Program-made: the position numbers and the translations under genes
Shown: one piece after another, positions 1 through 7,239 of the stretch
Layout of the letters: every line of letters begins with the position of its first letter
How positions within the stretch are numbered: position 1 is the first letter of the stretch
The notes under the pieces: model-generated
What the model saw: the letters and a program-made list of their open reading frames with translations, nothing else
What the model was told of the DNA's origin: nothing
Databases searched by the model: none
Assembly (NCBI GenBank): GCA_944366945.1
Contig: CALVWJ010000001.1
Span: 211,301 to 275,300 of the forward strand
Length of the DNA: 64,000 nt
Source of the DNA: an uncultured Clostridia bacterium
Lineage (GTDB): Bacteria > Bacillota > Clostridia > Christensenellales > CAG-138
Reading direction: 5' to 3'

Positions 1-52
1 TCGGCAAATCCCTATAACTTTCATGGACAAACGATAAAAGGCTGGCAATGCC

Positions 53-1021
53 TTATTTCTGCTCTTCTTTTGCCCGCATTTCTTTCAAAGCATCCATGCT
101 TTCAAGTGGCACGGCGTTTTTGGGCATCCGGTTTGCTCCATAAACGCCGATGAGCACGAGCACCGTTGCGGCACCCTGCAGGAAGGAAAAGGGCTCTCCC
201 AAGAAGATAACACCGCCAATAACGGAGACAACTGTTGTAAGGACGGTAAGTGAGGCAGAACGCGTTGCCCCGATGATGGCGATGCCATAATTGAACAGCA
301 CAAATGCAACCACGGAACATGCAACGGAAAGATAAAGCACAGAGATCAAGAAATCCATATCTGTAAACGGTAAGAGGATGAATTCGCGCAATGTGCCTGC
401 TGACGCATGCTCTATCACGGCGCAGCTGGTGAATACCAGCGCGCCCGCAACCGCCATGATGTACGTTTTTTCCGTGTTGGAATAGCCAACCGCTTTTCGG
501 GAGAAGATCACATAGAAGCTGTCGCTGAACATCGCAGCAGCAAGAAGAAGATAGCCCCCTACGTTCAACGATGCGGAAAGCCCTTTGATGAGCACGATGA
601 TCAGCACGCCCGTTACGGAGATAATTATGCTGAAAACCTGGAGCTTCGTAGGCGGTTCCTTCAAAATAACGGCACTCAAGATGAGCGTTACGATCGGGAT
701 GCAGGCCAGCACCGTGCCGCTTTCTGAGGCGGTTGTGAGCGCAACGCCAAAGGTTTCCCCGATGAAATAAATGAGCGGTTGAAAAATAGCAATCAACAGG
801 AGTGGCTTTAAATCCTTGCCGCGCAATTGAATCTTAAATATGCCCAATAGAGAGCAAAGCGTCATTGCAACAAAGGCAAACAGGAAACGCCAGGAAAGCA
901 GCGTAAAAGCAGAAACATTGTTTACGCTCTGCTTTACAAACATAAAGCTCAGCCCAAACAACAGGGAGGCTACGGATGCGGCAAGCGTGCCGATCATAAG
1001 TTTTGTACGTTCGTTTTTCAT
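53..1021 (-). CDS. EamA/DMT-family transporter
   Basis: This encodes a drug/metabolite transporter superfamily membrane protein of about 322 residues, the usual length for two EamA repeats of five helices. Ten hydrophobic segments can be counted, starting with the helix at about residues 10-32, and the second half repeats the layout of the first. A short charged tail follows the last helix. Members export or import small metabolites; the substrate cannot be read from sequence. The ATG at the 1021 end is preferred over a TTG two codons upstream. No Shine-Dalgarno sequence lies before it, and an extended -10 promoter sits so close that the mRNA may be leaderless. It is transcribed divergently from secA and appears monocistronic inside the window. 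Confidence 0.9.
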   Translation of the reverse strand: MKNERTKLMIGTLAASVASLLFGLSFMFVKQSVNNVSAFTLLSWRFLFAFVAMTLCSLLGIFKIQLRGKDLKPLLLIAIFQPLIYFIGETFGVALTTASESGTVLACIPIVTLILSAVILKEPPTKLQVFSIIISVTGVLIIVLIKGLSASLNVGGYLLLAAAMFSDSFYVIFSRKAVGYSNTEKTYIMAVAGALVFTSCAVIEHASAGTLREFILLPFTDMDFLISVLYLSVACSVVAFVLFNYGIAIIGATRSASLTVLTTVVSVIGGVIFLGEPFSFLQGAATVLVLIGVYGANRMPKNAVPLESMDALKEMRAKEEQK

Positions 1022-1028
1022 GAACAAT

Positions 1029-1037
1029 AGTATAGCA
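1029..1037 (-). promoter_or_regulatory. Extended -10 promoter of the EamA gene
   Basis: On the minus strand the sequence TGC TATACT forms an extended -10 element (TGN plus TATACT). No good -35 hexamer is seen 17 bases upstream. The predicted start, about seven bases past the -10, falls on or next to the ATG at 1021, which fits the lack of a ribosome binding site. Confidence 0.5.
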
Positions 1038-1136
1038 TATTTTTGCCCAACGGTATGAATTGTTAATAATAATTTATTCGGGATGGAGAAGCGGCTGAGA
1101 AATTGTGTGAAAACTGTGAGGCTTTGCGCGCAGGCG

Positions 1137-1165
1137 TTGTCAAGCGCAGCGCGGCGTGGTAAAAT
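1137..1165 (+). promoter_or_regulatory. Sigma-A promoter of secA
   Basis: TTGTCA and TAAAAT are separated by exactly 17 bases, and the -10 ends 49 bases before the secA ATG. This is a near-consensus housekeeping promoter. No terminator is seen between secA and prfB, so both could be transcribed from it. Confidence 0.7.
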
Positions 1166-1214
1166 CTAACGATAGGCTGAAAGCTGGATTAACACAGGAA
1201 AGGCGAAAAACAGA

Positions 1215-3947
1215 ATGAGCTTTATTGATAAATTGCTCGGCAATACGAGCGAAAGCAGAATCAAGAAGCTGATGCCGCAGGTGCAGCGCATCAATGAATT
1301 GGAGCCGCAGATGCAGGCGCTTTCCGATGCAGCGCTGCGCGCGAAAACCGAGGAGTTCAAAGAGCGGCTTGGCAAAGGTGAAACGCTGGATGCGCTCCTG
1401 CCGGAAGCGTTTGCGGTTGTGCGCGAAGCAGCGCAGCGCACCATTGGGCAGCGCCATTTCGATGTGCAGCTTCTTGGCGGCATCGTGCTCCATCAAGGCC
1501 GCATCGCGGAAATGAAAACCGGCGAAGGAAAGACCATAACTGAAACGCTGCCTGCCTATCTGAACGCGCTCACGGGGGAAGGCGTGCATATCGTTACGGT
1601 CAACGATTATCTGGCCAAACGCGACGCGCAGTGGATGGGAAAAATCTACCGTTTCCTGGGCCTTACGGTGGGCTGCATCGTACATGAGTTGGACAACGAT
1701 GCGCGCCGCGCAGCGTATGCCTGCGATATTACCTATGGCACGAACAACGAGTTCGGGTTTGATTACCTGCGCGACAATATGGTCGTTTATAAGGAACAAA
1801 TGGTGCAGCGCGCATTGAATTACGCGATCGTGGATGAAGTTGACTCCATTTTGATCGACGAGGCGCGCACGCCGCTTATCATTTCCGGCCAAGGTGAAAA
1901 ATCAACCGATCTTTATGTAAAGGCGGATCGGTTTGTGCGCCGGCTGGAACGTGGCGCAAATATAGAAAAACTCTCCAAAACAGAGCTCCTCATGGGGGAA
2001 GAGCAGCCGGAAAGCGGAGACTATATGGCCGACATCAAGGCGCGCACCGTTGCGTTAACCCAACAGGGCATGCGCAAGGCGGAGCAGTTCTTTGGGATTG
2101 AGGACATATCCGATACGGAAAATACGGAGCTAAACCATCATATTTTGCAGGCGCTCAAAGCGCATGCGCTGTTCCAACGGGATAAGGATTACGTTGTGCA
2201 GGATGGGCAGGTGCTCATCGTGGATGAATTTACCGGACGCCTCATGCTGGGCCGGCGCTACAGCGATGGCTTGCATCAAGCACTTGAGGCCAAGGAAAAC
2301 GTGAAGGTGGAGCGCGAGAACAAAACCCTTGCAACCATCACCTTCCAGAACTATTTCCGCATGTTTAAAAAGCTCGCCGGCATGACCGGTACGGCAAAGA
2401 CCGAGGAGGCGGAGTTCCAGTCCATTTACGATTTGGATGTTGTAGAGATCCCCACCAATAAGCCGCTTGCGCGCAAGGATTATAACGACGTGGTATATAC
2501 CACGGAAGCGGGCAAATTTAAAGCGGTTGTGGAGGAAATCGCGCAGGTGAATAAAACCGGCCAGCCGATCCTCGTCGGCACGATCTCCGTGGAAAAGAGC
2601 GAGCTTGTGAGCGCAATGCTTACGCGCCGGGGCATCAAGCATGAAGTGCTCAACGCGAAGATGCACGCAAAAGAAGCGGAAATCGTTGCGCAGGCGGGCA
2701 AATTTGGCAATGTGACCATCGCCACCAACATGGCTGGCCGCGGAACGGATATTCTCCTTGGTGGGAATCCGGAATTCCTTGCCCGGCGCGAACTGCGTCA
2801 GAATGGCATGGAGGAAGCGCTGATTGAAGAGGCAACCGGGCATGCTGAAACGGACAACCCGGAGGTGCTTGCGGCGCGTGCTGCCTACAATGAGGCTTAT
2901 GCGAGGCATAAGCAGGTGACCGATGCAGAGCATGACCGCGTCGTGGCTGTAGGCGGCTTGCACATCATCGGTACGGAGCGGCATGAATCCCGCCGCATCG
3001 ATAACCAGCTCCGCGGCCGTGCTGGCCGCCAGGGCGACCCGGGCTCCACGCGGTTCTATGTTTCCCTGCAGGATGAGCTGATGCTCCGCTTCGGAGGAGA
3101 ACGGCTGAAGGATATCATGAGCCGCCTCTCTCCCGATGATGATATCCCCATCGAAATGAGCATTTTGACCAAGCAGATTGAAGCTGCGCAGAAGCGGGTG
3201 GAAACCCATAACTTCGATATCCGCAAAAACGTGCTGCAATATGACGACGTGATGAACAAGCAGCGCGAGATTATTTATGGTCAACGTCGCCGCGTGCTCA
3301 TGGGAGAAGACATCCACGATTCCATTGAGGAAATGATTCAAGAAACAGTGGATGCACGCCTTGGGCTTTGCGTGCCACCTTCCTCCAAGCCGGATGCATG
3401 GGATATGCCGGGGCTTTATACGGAGCTTGCGCAGATTACAGGCGAAGATTACACGGGTCAGCTTCACGGCTTATCTTCGCGCGAGGAGCTTGTTGAAAAG
3501 GCGCATGCGCTTGTGCAGCAGACCTATGACAAGCGCGAGCGGGATATTACTGCAGCGGGAGCCAACATGCGCGAAGTGGAGCGCGTGCTTCTGTTGCGCG
3601 CGGTGGATTCGCATTGGATGGATCACATCGACGCCATGGATCAGCTTCGCCAGGGGATCGGCTTGCAGGCCATTGCGCAGAAGGATCCCGTGGTTGCATA
3701 CCGCAATGCTGGGTTCGATATGTTTGATGAGATGGTTATCGGCATTCGGGAACGCACGGTACGTACCCTGTTCCATGTTTCTGTGCGCACGGCTCCGCAG
3801 AAGCGCGAGCAGCTTGCCAAACCTATTGAAACTTCGGGCGATGCGAAGCCGCAGCCCAAGCGCGTGGATCGCAAACCGGGCCGCAACGATCCATGCCCCT
3901 GCGGCAGCGGAAAGAAATATAAAAACTGCTGCGGGCGCAATGAATAG
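1215..3947 (+). CDS. secA: Protein translocase ATPase SecA
   Basis: SecA is the ATP-driven motor that pushes unfolded preproteins through SecYEG. The 910-residue protein has the full family layout: N-terminal Walker A (MKTGEGKT at about residue 100), DEAD-like box ([14 protein letters not shown] at about 205-218), the preprotein cross-linking region, second nucleotide-binding fold with MAGRGTDI and [13 protein letters not shown], helical scaffold, and a C-terminal zinc-binding tail ([13 protein letters not shown]) that in other bacteria contacts SecB or ribosomes. The ATG at 1215 is preceded by an AGGAAAGG-type ribosome binding site. prfB follows 72 bases downstream, the common secA-prfB order of Bacillota. 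Confidence 0.98.
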   Translation: MSFIDKLLGNTSESRIKKLMPQVQRINELEPQMQALSDAALRAKTEEFKERLGKGETLDALLPEAFAVVREAAQRTIGQRHFDVQLLGGIVLHQGRIAEMKTGEGKTITETLPAYLNALTGEGVHIVTVNDYLAKRDAQWMGKIYRFLGLTVGCIVHELDNDARRAAYACDITYGTNNEFGFDYLRDNMVVYKEQMVQRALNYAIVDEVDSILIDEARTPLIISGQGEKSTDLYVKADRFVRRLERGANIEKLSKTELLMGEEQPESGDYMADIKARTVALTQQGMRKAEQFFGIEDISDTENTELNHHILQALKAHALFQRDKDYVVQDGQVLIVDEFTGRLMLGRRYSDGLHQALEAKENVKVERENKTLATITFQNYFRMFKKLAGMTGTAKTEEAEFQSIYDLDVVEIPTNKPLARKDYNDVVYTTEAGKFKAVVEEIAQVNKTGQPILVGTISVEKSELVSAMLTRRGIKHEVLNAKMHAKEAEIVAQAGKFGNVTIATNMAGRGTDILLGGNPEFLARRELRQNGMEEALIEEATGHAETDNPEVLAARAAYNEAYARHKQVTDAEHDRVVAVGGLHIIGTERHESRRIDNQLRGRAGRQGDPGSTRFYVSLQDELMLRFGGERLKDIMSRLSPDDDIPIEMSILTKQIEAAQKRVETHNFDIRKNVLQYDDVMNKQREIIYGQRRRVLMGEDIHDSIEEMIQETVDARLGLCVPPSSKPDAWDMPGLYTELAQITGEDYTGQLHGLSSREELVEKAHALVQQTYDKRERDITAAGANMREVERVLLLRAVDSHWMDHIDAMDQLRQGIGLQAIAQKDPVVAYRNAGFDMFDEMVIGIRERTVRTLFHVSVRTAPQKREQLAKPIETSGDAKPQPKRVDRKPGRNDPCPCGSGKKYKNCCGRNE

Positions 3948-4019
3948 CAGCTTGCGATACGGGTAGAAAAGCAAAAAGGAAAACAAAGCAACTATCATAA
4001 ATAAAAGGGAGTGAGAAAA

Positions 4020-5121
4020 GTGGTTCAGCTTGATGAATACCGGCAGCAGCTTGCCGCCACGTTGGAAACACTGAAAAAGGCAGGTGAGTCCCTTTGACCT
4101 CGCCAAACTGAGCGAAGAAAAAGGGAAACTGGAAGAACAAATGGGCGTTGAGGGATTTTGGGACGATGTGGAAAATGCGAACAAAGTCAACCAACGCATG
4201 AAAACCATTCTCTCCAAATTGGAGAAATATGACAAGCTCTCCCGCCGCGCGGAGGATCTTGCAACGCTCATCGAAATGGCGGAGGAGGAAGAGGATGAAA
4301 GCCTGCTGGAGGAAATTGCAGCAGAGCAGGATGGCTTAACGGAGGCTGTAGAAGCGCTCAAGCTCGAAACGCTTTTAAAGGGGCCGTATGATGCACAGAA
4401 CGCGGTGCTTTCTCTGCATGCAGGCGCAGGCGGCACGGAAGCACAGGACTGGGTTTCCCTGCTTTACCGCATGTATACGCGCTATTGCGAAAAGCACGGG
4501 TTCACGGTGAAGGTAATAGACCTGCTTGATGGCGAAGAGGCGGGCATTAAAAGCGTAACCTTTGAAGTGGATGGCGATAACGCCTATGGGTACCTCAAAG
4601 CGGAAAAGGGTGTACATCGCTTGGTGCGCATTTCTCCGTTTGATTCCTCCGGCCGGCGGCATACCTCCTTTGCTTCTCTGGATGTTACGCCGATCTTCGA
4701 TGATAACGACAATGACGTGGAGATCGACCCGGACGATTTGCGCATCGACACTTACCGCTCCGGCGGTGCAGGCGGCCAGAACGTGAACAAGGTCAGCTCT
4801 GCCATCCGCATTACCCATTTGCCCACCGGCATCGTGGTACAATGCCAGAACGAGCGCAGCCAGCTGCAGAACAAGGAGATGGCCATGCGCATCCTACGCG
4901 GTAAACTCCTCGAGCTCCAGGAACGCGAGCGGATGGAACAGATGGCGGAGATCAAGGGCGAAATGAAAAAGATCGAATGGGGCAGCCAGATCCGCTCCTA
5001 TGTGTTCCAGCCCTACACGCTTGTGAAGGACCACCGCACGAATGTGGAAAACGGCAACATCCAGGCTGTGATGGATGGAGACTTGGATGCATTCATTCAA
5101 GCGTTCCTCGTGCAGTCGTAA
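4020..5121 (+). CDS. prfB: Peptide chain release factor 2 (programmed +1 frameshift)
   Basis: RF2 terminates translation at UGA and UAA. The gene is split over two frames: 25 codons from a GTG at 4020 (N-terminus MVQLDEYRQQ) run to an in-frame TGA at 4095-4097, and translation resumes one base later with GAC at 4096. Joined, the product is about 366 residues, the normal RF2 length. The catalytic GGQ loop (GGAGGQNVNKV) is at about residues 240-250 and the stop-codon recognition region (SPFDSSGRRHTSFAS) precedes it. The start has a GGGAGTGAG ribosome binding site. Expression should be autoregulated: low RF2 favours the frameshift. It lies directly behind secA. Confidence 0.97.
4083..4098 (+). 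promoter_or_regulatory. RF2 programmed frameshift site
   Basis: The slippery CTT TGA C heptamer (4092-4098) is the universal RF2 recoding signal, with an internal Shine-Dalgarno-like AGGTGAG just upstream that pushes the ribosome forward. The frame before ends in TGA; the frame after continues with DLAKLSEE. Confidence 0.95.
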
Positions 5122-5534
5122 ACCAATGCTGAAAAAGCGTGGCACATAAACGCAGCGAGATTGTAAGAATCGTTGTAAAATACTGGATATCGCTTGCTAC
5201 TAATACATTTGATTTTGTAACGTGTATTTGCCTGCCTTGGTGCCCAAATGGCGTCCGGATTGCCTGTGGCAATATAAACTGATAGGGACTGATAATAAGG
5301 TTGAACCTGTGACAAGAGAACGAAAGCACTTGCTGCTTTCGTTCTCTTGTCTATCATATGAGCAGAGACACTCGTCAACGGAGGGGGAAGTTTATTTGTC
5401 TTGACCGTTGACAAGGGGGGGGCTGGCTCTGTTGCTCCGCACGGGGTAGGGTTAGAATTGGGAAACACATATAGGGATAATATACAAAAAAAATCGGGAT
5501 TCCCATGGATGATGGATAAATGAGAGGGTAGGAA
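5122..5534. other. AT-rich intergenic region with long palindrome
   Basis: No supported gene lies here. The stretch contains a perfect 18-base inverted repeat (separate entry), a run of eight G residues near 5416-5423 and no clear terminator for prfB. Base composition drops here and stays low through the following acetyltransferase gene, suggesting that this region and that gene arrived together. Confidence 0.6.
5311..5351. repeat. Perfect 18-bp inverted repeat, 5-nt loop
   Basis: The arms at 5311-5328 (starting GACAAGAGAACG) and 5334-5351 are exact reverse complements around the loop CTTGC. No T-run follows on the plus strand, so it is not a standard terminator. It could be the end of a mobile element, a protein-binding palindrome, or a structural RNA stem. 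Confidence 0.85.
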
Positions 5535-6059
5535 ATGAATATTGAACTTGTCAGATTAACAAACGAATATAAGGAACAGTTGTTTGAAATGTTAGAAGAA
5601 TGGAAGAAAGATATTATAGTCAATCACACAGATATGTCTCCATGGAAAATATGGGCAAATGATTTTCATGATTTTGATTATTATATACATAATCTTGATA
5701 CAAAGGAAGAGACTAAAAATGGTTGGGTACCCGATACGACGCTATTTTGTCTTGATAAAGATCGAAACATTTTTGTAGGCGCTGTGAATATTCGCCACTA
5801 TTTAAATGATGCGCTACTGAAAACTGGCGGACATATAGGAGATGGGATTCGTCCAAGTGAAAGAAGAAAAGGATATGCAACGGCAATGATTGCATTGGCA
5901 TTAGATGAATGCAAAAAACTCGGAATCAATAAAGTATTGATGTGTTGTAACAAGGAAAACATTGCTTCTGCAAAATCAATTATCAATAATGGAGGAACAT
6001 TGGAAAACGAAGTTGAGGAAGAGGGACACATTGTACAGCGCTATTGGATTCAGTTATAG
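5535..6059 (+). CDS. GNAT-family N-acetyltransferase
   Basis: This encodes a 174-residue acetyltransferase. The acetyl-CoA binding segment (IRPSERRKGYATAM at about residues 103-116) matches motif A of the GNAT fold, followed by the beta-alpha segment with NKENIASAKSIINNGG typical of the family. The acceptor substrate is unknown. A GAGGGTAGG ribosome binding site precedes the ATG. Codon use and composition are much more AT-rich than secA/prfB on the left or the copper genes on the right, a sign of horizontal acquisition. No partner gene is adjacent. Confidence 0.85.
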   Translation: MNIELVRLTNEYKEQLFEMLEEWKKDIIVNHTDMSPWKIWANDFHDFDYYIHNLDTKEETKNGWVPDTTLFCLDKDRNIFVGAVNIRHYLNDALLKTGGHIGDGIRPSERRKGYATAMIALALDECKKLGINKVLMCCNKENIASAKSIINNGGTLENEVEEEGHIVQRYWIQL

Positions 6060-6812
6060 CGAGGGATTTGAATCAATTCTATGCAAGCCAAAAACTTCCT
6101 TACCATTGTAAACAGAAGCGAGCGATTTATATGGAGTTTTCGGCAAAGGGAAAAGATAATCTTATACGCGCAGCGTTTCTTTTTGAAATGCTACGCAGTT
6201 AAAGAGCGTTTTGCGGGAAAAGGTATATCAGTTCGCAATGCCCTTTTTATAAGGCCCCTTGCGGCAAGATAAGAGCGTTAAATTGATATTGGCTGTCTTT
6301 TGAAGCGCGAAAACATCGTCTTGTAATGGTTTCCTTTGCCTTGTTTATGGCGCTAAAATGGTGCCCAGCTTGACACAGCCAACTTTTGAGACGACACGAG
6401 AAGATGCAAGCAGGAACGGGAAAAACTTTGAAAAATACAGATGTTGCGTTTGGATTATGAATGGCTATAAGCTTTGATAGGGCGTCCCAATCCAGCAAAG
6501 GTAGACAATATATAGGTTAACGAACCATTTAAGAAAGGCCTTTGTTCCGTTAGGATGATTGTAAAAGGCAAAAACCATGGAAACGAGGATTATTACGGCA
6601 CTACGATATGCTACAGCAGAAACAAGAAACAGCCTGCAGGGACGAAATAACCAGGCTTGCAATGCAACTTGTCAGATAGATCGATGCAGTTTAACCTTGA
6701 TTCATATTGAATTTTAATTAAAGAAGAGAAATATACTGCCTTCCACTGGCATACTTGCGTGCTTATAGCAAAGCGGAGATGCATGATGTTTGAAGTATGG
6801 CGAGTTTTACTC
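6060..6812. other. Gene-poor stretch before the copper operon
   Basis: Open frames on both strands are short, lack ribosome binding sites and show no recognisable motifs. The composition is intermediate. It may be decayed sequence associated with the acquisition of the upstream acetyltransferase; I see no terminator, RNA gene or repeat I would defend. Confidence 0.4.
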
Positions 6813-6841
6813 TTTACAAATACCCGATAGGGGTATATAAT
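6813..6841 (+). promoter_or_regulatory. Sigma-A promoter of csoR-copA
   Basis: TTTACA (6813-6818) and a perfect TATAAT (6836-6841) are spaced by 17 bases. The spacer is largely occupied by a CsoR-type operator half-palindrome, so repressor binding would block RNA polymerase directly. Confidence 0.8.
6820..6836. promoter_or_regulatory. CsoR operator 1 (inside promoter spacer)
   Basis: ATACCC, a short AT-centred spacer, then GGGGTAT gives the pseudo-palindromic TACCC/GGGTA pattern of copper-sensing CsoR operators. It overlaps the -35/-10 spacer and the first base of the -10. Confidence 0.65.
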
Positions 6842-6850
6842 GGGAATACG

Positions 6851-6875
6851 CAATATACCCATATAGGGTATATTG
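6851..6875. promoter_or_regulatory. CsoR operator 2 (perfect palindrome)
   Basis: The arms CAATATACCC (6851-6860) and GGGTATATTG (6866-6875) are perfect reverse complements around ATATA. The core TACCC/GGGTA is shared with operator 1 and lies about 30 bases (three helical turns) downstream, just after the expected transcription start. Confidence 0.75.
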
Positions 6876-6895
6876 CAAGAAATGAGGAGGAACCT

Positions 6896-7225
6896 ATGGA
6901 ACAGGAGAAAAACGCCTTCAAGCCGGAAAAGGCGCAATGCCATTGCCGGAAAAAACATACACCACGCAGCGAAGAAGCCCAGCGGCAGCTGCAAAACCGC
7001 TTAAACCGCATGATCGGCCAGCTTAACGGGATGAAAAAGATGCTGGATGAAAACCGCTATTGCGGGGATATTCTGATTCAGCTTGCAGCCGTGGAGCGTG
7101 CACTGCAAAGCTTTGGGTATATCATCTTAAAGGACCACATGGAAACCTGCGTTGTAGAGGGGGTAAAAAATGGCGACCTTGCGGTTGTGGATGAAGCGGT
7201 GGAATTGATGAAAAAGCTCAAATGA
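6896..7225 (+). CDS. csoR: CsoR-family copper-sensing repressor
   Basis: The 109-residue product belongs to the all-helical CsoR/RcnR repressors, which release DNA on binding Cu(I). The core LNRMIGQLNGMKKMLDENRYCGDILIQ carries the first cysteine, and the family's H/C ligands can be assigned in KDHMETCVV, giving the C-H-C copper set. The N-terminus has an additional CHCRKKH motif. The ATG at 6896 follows a GAGGAGG ribosome binding site. The stop overlaps the copA leader, so the two are co-transcribed and translationally linked. The two palindromes upstream are the expected autoregulatory operators. Confidence 0.9.
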   Translation: MEQEKNAFKPEKAQCHCRKKHTPRSEEAQRQLQNRLNRMIGQLNGMKKMLDENRYCGDILIQLAAVERALQSFGYIILKDHMETCVVEGVKNGDLAVVDEAVELMKKLK

Positions 7226-7239
7226 AGGAGGTGGCGGGG

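Noticed and set aside
2130..3467. 445-residue minus-strand open frame in secA
   Set aside because: Shadow of secA; no start signal or family.
6247..6498. 83-residue minus-strand open frame (possible regulator or integrase remnant)
   Set aside because: No motif or ribosome binding site; similarity could not be supported by eye.
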